Shown: positions 36,528 through 46,175, counted from the stretch's first letter. The stretch is 64,000 nucleotides of DNA from Trebonia sp963836195 (GCA_963836195.1 CAWIIX010000020.1:558001-622000); one strand, 5' to 3'. Numbers and translations are program-made. Notes: generated by a model not told the origin, from the sequence alone.

Positions 36528-36586
36528 CGTGGGGCCGCTGGTCGCTGGCGGCGGTCCGCGGAGCAGGCAGAGAGCGAGCCTTGCCG

Positions 36587-37612
36587 ATGACCCACCTCAC
36601 TTACGCCGAGGCCATGCTGGTCGGCCTCGTGCAGGGAGTGACCGAGATGTTCCCGGTCTCCAGCCTGGGCCACAACGTGCTGATTCCCGCCCTGATCGGC
36701 GGGTCATGGGCCCAGGACCTCAACGTGTCCAGACCCGAGTCCCCGTACCTGGCGTTTATCGTCGGGCTGCACGTGGCCACCGCGATCGCGATGATCATCT
36801 ACTTCCGCCGTGACTGGATCCGGATCGTCGGCGGTTTCCTCAGTTCGCTCCGTGACCGCCGGATAGCCACGGCCGACCAGCGGCTGGCCTGGATGATCGT
36901 GCTCGCGACCATCCCGGTCGGCATCGCCGGCCTTGCCCTCGAGCACCTGTTCCGCGTGGTGTTCAGCAAGCCAGTTCCGACGGCGCTGTTCCTCGCTGCC
37001 AACGGCCTCATCCTGCTGGCCGGCGAGCGGAAACGCCGCCGTTCCGCGCTGGACGCCCCGCCTGCGGCGACATCCGCCATGGCCGCACGGGGCGCGAGCG
37101 GACCGGCCGGCTCGCACGCAGCCCTGGCAACCGGTCCCGGCAACGACACAGCCACGGCAGCTACTCGCCCCGCAAACTCCGACCCAACCAGGGAGGCCGA
37201 TCAGGCGGTCGCCGCCGACCTGCGGCTGTCCGTGATGGGGCTCGGGAACGCGGTGCTGATCGGCTGCGCGCAGATCCTCGCCCTGCTTCCGGGCATCAGC
37301 CGGGACGGCGTGGTCACGGTCACTGGGATGGCCCGTGGCCTCCCGGTAGCGGACGCGGTCCGCTACTCGTTCCTGCTCTCGGCCCCGGTGATCCTCGCCG
37401 CCGGCGTCCTGAAAGTACCCGACCTCACTGGCCCGCTCGGCAGCGGCATCCGCGGCCAGGTACTGGCCGGCAGCCTGCTGTCCGGCGTCGGCGCCTACCT
37501 GTCGGTCAGCTTCCTGGTCCGCTACTTCGCCAGGTCGCGCTCACTGGCTCCGTTCGGCATCTACTGCCTCGTAGCCGGCCTGGGCAGCGCGGCCTATCTG
37601 CTCCTCCGATAA
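36587..37612 (+). CDS. uppP: Undecaprenyl-diphosphate phosphatase (UppP/BacA)
   Basis: 341 residues from ATG 36587; TTG 36581 is an alternative. The first catalytic motif reads GVTEMFPVSSLGHNV and the second PGISRDGVVTVTG, a recognised UppP variant. About eight membrane segments. A low-complexity Ala/Thr/Gly insert of about 60 residues (roughly 148-208) separates the halves and is probably a cytoplasmic loop. It dephosphorylates undecaprenyl diphosphate to recycle the cell-wall lipid carrier and confers bacitracin tolerance. It is controlled by the two dyads upstream. Confidence 0.88.
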   Translation: MTHLTYAEAMLVGLVQGVTEMFPVSSLGHNVLIPALIGGSWAQDLNVSRPESPYLAFIVGLHVATAIAMIIYFRRDWIRIVGGFLSSLRDRRIATADQRLAWMIVLATIPVGIAGLALEHLFRVVFSKPVPTALFLAANGLILLAGERKRRRSALDAPPAATSAMAARGASGPAGSHAALATGPGNDTATAATRPANSDPTREADQAVAADLRLSVMGLGNAVLIGCAQILALLPGISRDGVVTVTGMARGLPVADAVRYSFLLSAPVILAAGVLKVPDLTGPLGSGIRGQVLAGSLLSGVGAYLSVSFLVRYFARSRSLAPFGIYCLVAGLGSAAYLLLR

Positions 37613-37706
37613 GCGCGGCCGCACCTCTGTGCCGCCCGCACGGTGTCCAGGCGCAGCTACCGGTCGCACCCACTATCCCGTCTTTCCCGGCACCGGCCGC
37701 CGTGTA

Positions 37707-38559
37707 CTACGCGTCGCGGAGGCAGAGCGCCGCCGCGCCGGCCAGCAGCGCCCCGGCCGCCCACAAGGCGAGGACGCCGAGGCCCTGCCACGGCGTGAGC
37801 GGGAGGCCGCGCAGGCCGGCCGTGACCTGGATGGTCAGGCCGGCGCTCATCGGGCCGACCTGCTGCAGGTGGCGTGACCAGTGCGGGTTGAGGGCGCTGG
37901 CGATGACCGGGAACAGGTAGAGGAGGGCGAGCACCAGCCCGATCGATACGGCGGAGTCGCGGACGGCGGTGGCGACGCCGAGGGCGAGCAGCGCGATCAG
38001 CGCCAGATAGAGGACCGAGCCGACCGCCGCCCGCAGGTCCGGGCCGCTGGCCAGCGACAGCGGCTGGTAGCCGTGCAGCCCGGTGAACCCGCGGCCGGGC
38101 AGGATCAGCCGCCCGGCCAGCACGGAGGCAAGCACCCCGGCCGCGCCCGCCGCGAGCGTCAGCCCCGCCACCACCACCGCCTTGGCGGCAAGCACCTGCG
38201 GACGGCGTGGCATGGCGGTCAGCGTGATGCGGATCATGCCGGTGCTGTACTCGCCGCTGATCGCGAGCACCCCGAGGATGGCCACCAGCGCCTGGCTCAG
38301 GTCGACGCCGGACAGCGCGAGCTTGGCCGGGTCCTGACCGCAGCCCGCGGCCTGGCAGGTCGCCGCGGTGTCGGCGCCGACCCCGACCGCCGCGGTCAGC
38401 GCGACGACCGCGAGCAGCAGCCACCAGGTTCCGGCCAGCGTGCGCACCTTCGTCCACTCCGCGCGCAGCGCGGCTGCCGGCGCTCCCGTTCGGGTAGCAG
38501 CCGACCGTGCGTCGACCCACGGAGGCGGAGGCGGCGGAGGTTGGCACCGGGACGCTCAT
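37707..38559 (-). CDS. ABC-2 type permease, one frame break near the N-terminus
   Basis: About 284 codons. The ATG at 38559 overlaps the upstream TGA (ATGA) but leads into a wrong frame; one extra base in a GGG run near 38515 restores ALRAEWTKVRTLAGTWW, the normal N-terminus of this family. Six hydrophobic segments follow. The EYSTGMIRITLTAMPRR motif is typical of ABC-2 permeases. It pairs with the next permease and the ATPase as an exporter. Confidence 0.8.
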
Positions 38560-40127
38560 GCGTCCCTCCGGCGCAGCACGTACGCGGCGAGGCCCAGGGC
38601 GACGGCGGCCCAGGCGCAGAGCACCGCGAAGCCGGCCCACGGCGCGAGCGGGTAGTAGCCCGCCGATGGGGTGTAGAGGTTGCTGACCTGGGGGTACGCG
38701 ATCAGGGTCTGCTGGACGGCGAACGCGGCGGCCGGGGTGACCCGGGCCAGCCATTCGGTCGGGCCGGCCGGCAGCAGCGGTGTGGTGACGGTGAGCAGGT
38801 AGGGCAGCACGATCACCACGATCACGGCCGCGACCGCGCCGGCGCTCCGCCGCAGGATGGTGCCGATCGCGAGCGCGATGACGGCCGCGATCGCGAGCAC
38901 CGCGGCGGTGCCGACGATCACCCGCGCCTCGGTCAGCATCGTGACCGGCCAGACGTAGACGCCGTGGGAGCGCAGTATCCGCTGGCCCACGGTGACCACA
39001 ATGGCGGAGCTGGCCAGCCCGACCGCGAAGGTGACGGCGGCGATGACGACCGCCTTGGCCGCCAGCACCCGGCCCCGTCCCGGGGTGGCGGCCAGCGTGA
39101 CCCGGATCAGGCCGCGCCGGTACTCGGCGGTCATGAACATCGCCCCGACCACCGCCACCGCGATCAGCCCGGCGAACACCCCGATGAGGGTCTGCGCGAT
39201 CGTGACGCCCAACCCGGCCGCCCCGGACACCGACGGCGCGATGTCGCCGACCCCGCTCACGGTGAACCGGCCGGCGGCCTCCTGGAAGCCCCCGGGCGAG
39301 CCGGCCGCCGGGCCGCCGGCGTCGCCGATGGCGGTGCCGGCCCACGCGGCGTTCGGCCAGCCGCCCAGGAGGCTGACATGATCGAAGGCGCCGGTCGCCT
39401 CGCTGTCGCCGCCGGTCACGCTGGTGCCGGCCCCCGTTGCCTGCCAGTACGGCGGGGACGTGGCGAACAGGCCGCCAAGCACCGTCGGCGGCAGCCCGGT
39501 CAGGGTGGCGACGCCGACCTTGGTCCAGTGCGCCCCGTCGGCCGAGTCGTAGCCGGTGAACGTGTCGCCGGACCGGGTGAGCCGAAGCCAGCGCGGTGAC
39601 GCGGCGGAAACGGCGCCGGCCAGACCGGGCGCGTCGCCGGTGTAGTCGTACTGCATCTGCACCCCGTGGGCGCCGGTCACCATCATCGCCGCGTACGCCG
39701 ACCCCTGCGCGGTGCTGGCCTTGATGATGATCCCGGCCTTCGCCCAGGGCACCAGGCCGCTGCGCGTCTGCGGCCCGCCGCTGCCGCCCCCGCCGCCCGA
39801 GAAATCGGGGATCTGGCCGGTCAGCGACGTCACCCGGACGATGATGGTGCCGTTGCCGTCCAGCGGCTGGTGCGCGAAGTAGAAGCTGTCGGCCACCTCC
39901 TCGCCGCCCGGGCCGAGCGGCTGAATGCAGTCCGAGGCCGGGCCGTTGGTGCCGCAGGAGCCCTGCGCGCTCGGACCGAGCCCGAGGGCGAGGATCGCCA
40001 GCGCCGCGACGACCAGGCCGATGACCCAGCCCCGGACGGTCCGGAACTTGACCCACTCCGCCCGCAGCGTCTGCCCGAACGAGTCGTGACCGGACTCGAT
40101 CTGGGAGTGGTACAGGGTGTCGGTCAT
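38556..40127 (-). CDS. ABC-2 type permease with large extracytoplasmic beta-sandwich insert
   Basis: 523 residues. LRAEWVKFRTVRGWVIGLVV is the first membrane helix. Residues of about 55-270 form a soluble insert resembling a concanavalin/laminin-G-like (DUF1349) fold (FAHQPLDGNGTIIVRV, WAKAGIIIKAS, SPRWLRLTRSGDTFTGYDS). The remaining membrane segments contain EYRRGLIRVTLAATPGR. The insert would face outside and may bind a ligand such as a glycan or peptide antibiotic. It is coupled by ATGA to the ATPase upstream and the second permease downstream. Confidence 0.85.
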   Translation of the reverse strand: MTDTLYHSQIESGHDSFGQTLRAEWVKFRTVRGWVIGLVVAALAILALGLGPSAQGSCGTNGPASDCIQPLGPGGEEVADSFYFAHQPLDGNGTIIVRVTSLTGQIPDFSGGGGGSGGPQTRSGLVPWAKAGIIIKASTAQGSAYAAMMVTGAHGVQMQYDYTGDAPGLAGAVSAASPRWLRLTRSGDTFTGYDSADGAHWTKVGVATLTGLPPTVLGGLFATSPPYWQATGAGTSVTGGDSEATGAFDHVSLLGGWPNAAWAGTAIGDAGGPAAGSPGGFQEAAGRFTVSGVGDIAPSVSGAAGLGVTIAQTLIGVFAGLIAVAVVGAMFMTAEYRRGLIRVTLAATPGRGRVLAAKAVVIAAVTFAVGLASSAIVVTVGQRILRSHGVYVWPVTMLTEARVIVGTAAVLAIAAVIALAIGTILRRSAGAVAAVIVVIVLPYLLTVTTPLLPAGPTEWLARVTPAAAFAVQQTLIAYPQVSNLYTPSAGYYPLAPWAGFAVLCAWAAVALGLAAYVLRRRDA

Positions 40128-41086
40128 CGCGCCGTCTCCCCGAGGTCGGCCGCCACGGCGCCAGAGCCGGCGGGGGTGGTGGGGCGCGCCGCGCTGAACT
40201 CGACCGCGTCCTTGGTCAGTTGCAGGTAGGCGTCCTCGAGGGTCGCGCGGTGGGCGCTGACCTCGCTGAAGGGGATCTGGCGGGCGGTGAGAGCCGCCAC
40301 GGTCCGTTCGGAGGAAAGATGGGAGATCAGCAGCACGTCGGGGGCGGCCGCGGTGACCGTTGCCCCCGCATCGGCCAGGGTTTTGTTCGCCTCGGCGGGA
40401 GCCGAGGTGCGCAGCCGGACCAGGTCACCGGACGCCGCCGCGAGCAGGTCGCGCATGCTGGTGTCGGCGATGACCCGGCCCCGCCCGGCCACGATCAGGT
40501 GATCGGCGGTGTCCTGCAGCTCGCTCATCAGGTGGCTGGAGACGAGCACCGCCCGGCCCTCGGCGGCGAGGGCGCGCAGGAAGCCGCGCAGCCAGATGAT
40601 GCCCTCCGGGTCCATGCCGTTGAACGGCTCGTCCAGCATGAGCACGGGCGGGTCGCCGAGCAGGGCGGCGGCGATGCCGAGGCGCTGACGCATCCCGAGG
40701 GAGTAGCCGCCCGCCTTGCGCCCGATCGCGGAGCGCAGGCCCGCCTGGTCGATGACCTGGTCGACTCGCCGGGCGGTCAGGCCCTGCGAGCAGGCCAGCC
40801 AGAGCAGGTGGTTGCGGGCCGACCGGCTCGGCTGCAGCGCGGCCGCGTCGAGCAGCGCGCCCACGTGGCTGAGCGGGCGCCGCAGGGTGCGGTACGGCCG
40901 GCCGCCGATCAGCGCGGTGCCCGCGTCGGCCGCGTCGAGGCCGAGGATGATGCGCATGGTGGTCGACTTGCCCGCGCCATTCGGGCCGACGAAGCCGGTG
41001 ACCTGGCCGGGGAGCACCCGGAAGGTCATGCCGTCGAGCGACTGGGTGGCGCCGTAGCGCTTGCGGAGTTCGGTGACTTCGATCAT
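40124..41086 (-). CDS. ABC transporter ATPase, drug/antibiotic exporter type
   Basis: 320 residues. Walker A is GPNGAGKST near 35-43, signature YSLGMRQRLGIA, Walker B PVLMLDEPFNGMDP, and switch His in VLVSSHLMSEL. The C-terminal about 100 residues match the regulatory region of DrrA/CcmA-type exporters. It is first in the three-gene exporter operon and divergent from a two-component system, an arrangement common in peptide-antibiotic detoxification. Confidence 0.9.
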   Translation of the reverse strand: MIEVTELRKRYGATQSLDGMTFRVLPGQVTGFVGPNGAGKSTTMRIILGLDAADAGTALIGGRPYRTLRRPLSHVGALLDAAALQPSRSARNHLLWLACSQGLTARRVDQVIDQAGLRSAIGRKAGGYSLGMRQRLGIAAALLGDPPVLMLDEPFNGMDPEGIIWLRGFLRALAAEGRAVLVSSHLMSELQDTADHLIVAGRGRVIADTSMRDLLAAASGDLVRLRTSAPAEANKTLADAGATVTAAAPDVLLISHLSSERTVAALTARQIPFSEVSAHRATLEDAYLQLTKDAVEFSAARPTTPAGSGAVAADLGETAR

Positions 41087-41110
41087 GGCGGCAGTTCTAC
41101 GCCGGCCGCG

Positions 41111-41149
41111 GTGTCAGCCCGGTGCCGTCGGCTGACACCTGGCTGACAC
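41111..41149. promoter_or_regulatory. GGCTGACAC boxes, probable response-regulator site
   Basis: GTGTCAGCC at 41111-41119 is inverted relative to GGCTGACAC at 41130-41138 and 41141-41149. The last two are direct repeats with an 11-bp period, the spacing typical of OmpR/PhoB-family sites. They lie in the 88-bp gap between the exporter operon and the response regulator gene. Confidence 0.65.
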
Positions 41150-41174
41150 CGGCCGGCCTGGCATCCTTGGGGTC

Positions 41175-41837
41175 ATGAGAGTGCTGGTGGCGGAGGATTT
41201 CGAGGTGCTCGCCCGGTCGATCGGGACCGGGCTGCGCCGGGAGGGGATGGCGGTCGACGTCGTCCTCGACGGGGACGACGCGCTCGAGCGCCTCGCCGTG
41301 ACCCGGTACGACGTGGTGGTGCTCGACCGGGACCTGCCCGGGGTGCACGGGGACGAGGTCTGCCGGCGGATCACCGCCGCCGGCGCGGGCAGCCGGGTGC
41401 TGATGCTGACCGCCGCGAGCACGGTCAGGGACCGGGTCGAGGGGCTCGGGCTCGGCGCCGACGACTACCTGCCCAAGCCGTTCGACTTCGCCGAGCTGGT
41501 CGCCCGGGTGCGGGCGCTGGCCCGGCGGTCCGCCCCGGCCGTGCCGCCGGTTCTCATCGCGGGCGACCTTCGGCTCGACCCCGCGCGCCGGGTCGCGGAA
41601 CGGGGCGGGCGACGGCTCGACCTCAGCCCGAAGGAGTTCGCCGCGCTCGAGTGCCTGCTGGCGGCGGGCGGACGGGTGGTCTCGGCCGAGGAGCTGCTTG
41701 ACCGGGTGTGGGACGAGATGGCCGATCCGTTCACGACCGCGGTGAAGTCCACCATCCGGCGGCTGCGGGGCAAGCTCGGCGACCCGCCGGTGGTCGAGAC
41801 GGTCCGCGAGGGCGGCTACCGGATCGGGGGCCAGTGA
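41175..41837 (+). CDS. OmpR/PhoB-family response regulator
   Basis: 220 residues. The receiver domain has the acidic pair in VAEDFEV, phospho-acceptor Asp in VVVLDRDLPG near residue 51, Thr in LMLTAAS and Lys in YLPKPFD. The winged-helix effector domain (LSPKEFAALECLLAAGG, TVREGGYRIG) follows. It overlaps the kinase gene (TGATG). It likely binds the GGCTGACAC boxes and regulates both itself and the exporter. Confidence 0.92.
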   Translation: MRVLVAEDFEVLARSIGTGLRREGMAVDVVLDGDDALERLAVTRYDVVVLDRDLPGVHGDEVCRRITAAGAGSRVLMLTAASTVRDRVEGLGLGADDYLPKPFDFAELVARVRALARRSAPAVPPVLIAGDLRLDPARRVAERGGRRLDLSPKEFAALECLLAAGGRVVSAEELLDRVWDEMADPFTTAVKSTIRRLRGKLGDPPVVETVREGGYRIGGQ

Positions 41838-42884
41838 TGTTCTCCGGCTCGCTCCGGACCGGCTCGCGCTGCTGTACGGGGGAGTGTTCCTCGTGCTGGC
41901 GCTGGTGATGCTCGCGATCCCGTACCTCTCGGTCAGCGAGACGCAGCACTTCGGATCCACCGCGCCGCCGGTCGTTCGCTATCCCGGTCGGAGCCTCCTG
42001 CCCGACCTCACCGTGCTGCTCATCAGCCTGGCGCTGGCGGTGGTGGCGTCGCTCGGGCTCGGCTGGCTGCTGGCCGGCCGCCTGCTCCGGCCGCTGCAGG
42101 CGATCGTGGCGACGGCGCGGGATATTTCCGCCACCAACCTGAGCCGGCGGCTGCGGACGGGGAAGCGCGACGACGAGTTCAGCCGGCTCGGGGACACGCT
42201 GAACGACCTGTTCGCGCGGCTGGAGGCGTCGTTCGAGTCGCAACGGCACTTCGTCGCCAACGCGGCCCACGAGCTCCGCACCCCGCTCGCCGCCGAGCGG
42301 ACGGTGCTGCAGGTGGCGCTGCGCGACCCGGACGCGAGCGTGGCCTCGCTCCGCGCCGCCTGCACCGAGGTGCTGCAGCTCGGCGACGCAGCAGGAGCAG
42401 CTGATCGACGCGCTGCTCACGCTGGCGGGAAGCGAGCGGGGCATCGCCCGCGCGGAGCCGTTCGACCTGGCGGAGGTGGCCGCGGGCGTGATCGGGGACG
42501 TGCGCATCGACGCCACGCTTGGCTCCGCGCCCGCCGAGGGCGATCCCCGGCTGGCCGAAAGCCTGGTGGCGAACCTGGTCGGGAACGCGCTCCGGCACAA
42601 CGTGCCCGACGGCTGGGCCTCGATCGCGACGTCAACGGTCGGCGGACGGGCGGTGCTGCGGGTCAGCAACAGCGGGCCGGTGATACCGCCGACCGAGGTC
42701 GACCGGCTGTTCCAGCCGTTCCAGCGGCTCGGGGACGAGCGAGTGCGGCGCCGGGACGGCGGGCACGGCCTCGGGCTCGCGATCGTGCGCGCGATCGCGG
42801 TCGCGCACGGCGCCGAGCTCACCGCGCGCGCCCGGCCCGAGGGCGGACTCGATATCGCGGTGACGCTTCCCGCCTCGGTCATGA
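41837..42884 (+). CDS. Sensor histidine kinase, three apparent frame breaks
   Basis: ATG 41837 overlaps the response regulator stop. The order is two membrane segments flanking a short sensor loop, HAMP (GWLLAGRLLRPLQAIV), HisKA (FVANAAHELRTPLAAERT), then HATPase_c (LVANLVGNALRHN, GGHGLGLAIVRAIA). Frames change near 41862, 42385 and 42870, each fixed by one base; without the last, no stop would separate it from the amidase. The given end uses the TGA at 42882-42884 and is approximate. Conservation of every motif argues for sequencing indels. Confidence 0.78.
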
Positions 42885-43084
42885 GGCCGGCGGCGGCGAT
42901 CTACACACCGACGGCGACGGCGGCGCCGGGCTACGGAACTTTGGCCGATACCTCGAATTCACACAAGTTTCTAATCATTTGTCAAATGACGTCAAATATG
43001 TTCTTATTAATGACAATGGAACACCCATGTAACTTCACACTCCTACGTTGGCTCAGGTTGTTTAGCTCAACGGAAGGAAGTCGT
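42885..43084. promoter_or_regulatory. AT-rich promoter region of the amidase gene
   Basis: The 200 bp are markedly lower in GC than either neighbour. They contain CATTTG-T-CAAATG, a perfect dyad at 42976-42988, followed by CAAATATG. A GGAAGGAAG ribosome binding site ends at 43080. This probably carries the amidase promoter and a regulator site. Confidence 0.45.
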
Positions 43085-45116
43085 GTGAAGAAAGAGACGT
43101 CGGTCGAGCAGAGCAAGCCTGCGAGCGGGACCGCGGACAACGTCCGCGTCAGTCGCCGGGCGCTCCTCGGCGGCGCCAGCGCACTCGCCGCCGGCGGTGC
43201 GCTGACGGTGACCGGTGGCGGGATCGCCAGGGCTGCGACCAGAACACCGGCCAAGAGCGTCACCCCGCCATCCGTATCGGCTACCACATCCAGGGCGGCG
43301 GCACTAAAGGACTCGTCCTTCCTGCCGTCGCTCAACTCGATCCCGAGCCGTAAGAACCTCGTTGACTACGAGGTCGTCGAGCTCGCCGCCATGCTGCGGG
43401 CCGGCAAGGTGTCAAGCGTCGAACTGACGCAGGCGTATCTGGACCGGATCAGCAAACTTAACGGTCCGTTTGAGACATACGGCAACACCGGCTTCTACAA
43501 CGCCTTCGTCCGCATCAACGAGGCGCAGGCCCTGGCGGCGGCCGCGGCGGCGGACAAGGCCCTCGCGGCTGCGCGGCGCAACGGCCCGCCCGTGTCGCTG
43601 CTGTGCGGGATCCCGATGGGCATCAAGGACTCGGTCGGCATCAAGGGCTTCAGCACGCAGGATGGCAGCCCGACCTTCGCAGGGAACGTCGCGCTGAACG
43701 ACGCCACCATCGTTGGCAAGCTCCGCGCGGCGGGCGTCGTCCTCATCGGCAACACCATCTGTTCCGCCTTCTCCGGTTCCATCACCGGGACCTTCGCAGG
43801 CAACGCGTGGAACCCCCTCTACGTCCCTGGCGGATCGAGCCAGGGGTCGGGCGTCGCGCCGATCGCCCGGCTGGCGGCGGCGTGCATCGGCGAGGAGACC
43901 GGCGGCAGCATCACGATGCCGTCCGCCGCCAACGGTGCGAGCGGCATCAAGCCGTCGCTCGGCACGGTCTCCATCGCCGGCCTGATGCCGCTGTCGCCTG
44001 GCTACGACGTGCTCGGCCCCATCTCCCGCAGCGGCCGTGACTCCGCCCTCATACTCAACACGATCCTTGGCCCCGACCCGTTCAACGACCCGCAGACGCT
44101 GGCCGCCCCCGACCCGTTCCCGCTGATCCCGATGACACCGCGGCTAGGCGGCAAGCCGCTGCAGGGGACGACGATCGGCGTCCCGCAAACGGACTGGATG
44201 ATTGCCAACGGCCAGGTGCAGACCGGCGTCAGCCCGCAGTCGACCTACGGGGCCGGGCACCTCGCGGTATTCAACCGACTCGTCGAGCGAGCTCGAGAGC
44301 CTGGGCGCGAAGGTCATCGAGTTCCCGGGCCTGGACATGACGGATTTCTCCTTGAACCCGTACTTCTCCAACCCCGACGTCCTTGAGACCGTGGACGGCT
44401 CCTCGGTCACGCCGTCGACCGCAGCCGTCAACACCGCCAGGTACGAGGTCAGGTACGCGGACGCGGTGTCGGACTTCTGCGCCAGCGGAATCCCCTCGGC
44501 CTCCTCCGTCACGACGCTCACCAGCCAGTACGGCCGCCGCGCACCGGGAGCCGCGGCCGCGTCCTTCGCCAGCGCGGACACGTTCAACGGCGGGATCTCC
44601 ACGGCGGCGCGGTTCGAGGGCGAGCAGCGCCGCCGCACCCTGATCAACAACTACGCGGCGGCACTCAACGCCTCCAACGTGGACTTCATGCTGATCTTCA
44701 GCCTCGGCGACGTGATCGGGCAGCGGACGGGCGGATCCGGGTTCCCGGTGCAGCGCGCGTACTACCAGGTGCCTAACGCCCTGGGCTGGCCCCTGGTCAG
44801 CTTCCCGGTCGGCTATGTGCAGGGCCTGCCGGTGTCCGCGCAGTTCTGGGGCCCGCGGTTCACCGAGCCCGAGCTGACCCAGGCGATGATCGACTACCAG
44901 GCACACTTCCCTGACTACAACACTGTGTTCCCGACGGACCCGGTGCTCCCGGTCGCGACGACGGCCCCGTCGGCGTCGCCGTCGGCGACCGTCAAGCCCA
45001 ACGCGGACCTGGTAGCGCCCGGCGCCACGGCGCCGAGCGGCCACGGGGTCGACGAAGGCCTGAGCAACGACCCGCTGGTCGGAGAAGCCCAGCTGAAGGC
45101 GATGATGAACCTGTGA
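43085..45116 (+). CDS. Tat-exported amidase-signature family protein, one frame break
   Basis: GTG 43085 follows GGAAGGAAG. A twin-arginine signal (SRRALLGG plus Ala-rich stretch) precedes an amidase-signature domain: catalytic Lys in GIPMGIKDSVG, cis-Ser in PGGSSQGSG and nucleophile Ser in EETGGSITMPSA. Near 44285 one extra base shifts the frame; the C-terminal half (SLGAKVIEFPGLDM, GWPLVSFPVGYVQGLPVSAQFWG) continues to 45116. The enzyme would hydrolyse an amide or ester outside the membrane. A Pro/Ala/Ser tail of about 45 residues is unusual. Confidence 0.82.
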
Positions 45117-45298
45117 GCGACGGACAACCGACTCAGTTCCTGACCGTGGCGTTCGGCACGCCGGTCGACATCGGCCTCCTGCAGGAGGCCGCGGACGGCC
45201 CGGACGGCATCGACCTGACCGTCGCGTTCCAGGCACGAATGGGCACGGCGTTCCTGCCGTACGGCGTCACCCAGACCGCTCCCGACGGGACGTCCTGA
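45113..45298 (+). CDS. Small hypothetical protein
   Basis: 61 residues from GTG 45113, overlapping the amidase stop (GTGA). The protein is acidic, has no membrane segment and matches no family I know (PTQFLTVAFGTPVDIG, ARMGTAFLPYG). The overlap suggests translational coupling to the amidase. The complete palindrome at 45326 follows 28 bp later. Confidence 0.4.
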   Translation: MSDGQPTQFLTVAFGTPVDIGLLQEAADGPDGIDLTVAFQARMGTAFLPYGVTQTAPDGTS

Positions 45299-45325
45299 AC
45301 CAGCGCACAATCCGTTAGCGGGTGG

Positions 45326-45401
45326 GGTGGAACCAGGGTCCGTTCGAAAATCAAAGCTTTTGAATTCCAGAGCTTTTGATCGAACGGACCCTGGTTTCAC
45401 C
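45326..45401. repeat. Long palindromic repeat, complete copy 1
   Basis: Arms 45326-45347 and 45380-45401 pair over 22 bp with one G-T; the central 17 bp (AACCAGGGTCCGTTCGA) are perfect. An inner near-palindrome (TCAAAGCT / AGCTTTTGA) extends the hairpin almost to the loop. The core GGGTCCGTTCG...ATCAA recurs at 56998. It may act as a terminator here, but its second location between divergent genes suggests a dispersed palindromic element. Confidence 0.7.
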
Positions 45402-45549
45402 TGGGAACCCTGGGCTTGGCCCGGCAGCAAACCGGACCACTTCACGGCTGGGCAACTGGACCTTACCGAAGATCCGGTTCGTGCCTAGCGTTGATCGGGA
45501 TGGCAGCGATTGCCGCCACCCTGGCTGCGCGACACGAAAGGCGACCATC

Positions 45550-46175
45550 ATGCGGAAGATCCACCTGTACATGACCACTTCGCTGGACGGCTTCATCGCC
45601 GGCCCGGCAATGAGCTGGACTGGATGCTCGATACCGCCGACAAGGCTCTCAATGACGACACCATTGCGCTGCTGCGATCAGCCGATGGCGGATTCCTCGG
45701 CTATCCGGTCGCCCAGGGCATGATCCCCTACTGGGAGGGCGTTGCCTCCGATCCATCCGCATCCCCGGCCGGTCGGGCCATGGCCGACGCCGTCAATCGC
45801 CTGCACCGCATCGTCATCTCCAGCCAGCCTGCCGAGCTGCCGTGGAGCAACGCCGAGCTGGTCGTCGCCCGTAGCGACGACGAGTTGGGCGCCGCCGTCG
45901 CCAGGTTCAAGCGGCAGCCCGGCGCCGACCTCGGCGTGCCCGGCGGCGTTCGGACCGCGCAGCGGTTCGCGCGGCTCGGCCTCATCGACGAGTACGTTCT
46001 GCACGTCCATCCGGTCGCGATCGGTGTCGGCAAGCCGCTGTTCACCCGGAAGACCGACCTGAAACTGGTGACCGCCAAGACGTACGAATGCGGAGTTATG
46101 CAGCTGCGGTACCAGCCCGCCTTGTTAACGAGCGGCGGCGGGCACGTCCAGAGCGGCGCCCGAATTCCCGGTTAG
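45550..46175 (+). CDS. RibD C-terminal / dihydrofolate reductase-like protein, one frame break
   Basis: About 209 codons from ATG 45550 (RKIHLYMTTSLDGFIAGP). One base is missing near 45606, after which GNELDWMLDTADKALNDD, GYPVAQGMIPYWEGV, GVPGGVRTAQRFARLGLIDEY and HPVAIGVGKPLF continue to 46175. The family uses NAD(P)H to reduce pteridine-like or unknown substrates. It is convergent with metE, overlapping by 4 bp. Confidence 0.78.

Noticed and set aside
42476..44386. Apparent kinase-amidase fusion protein
   Set aside because: A promoter-like AT-rich gap, a ribosome binding site and a Tat signal lie between the two, so I treat it as a frame artefact rather than a fusion.
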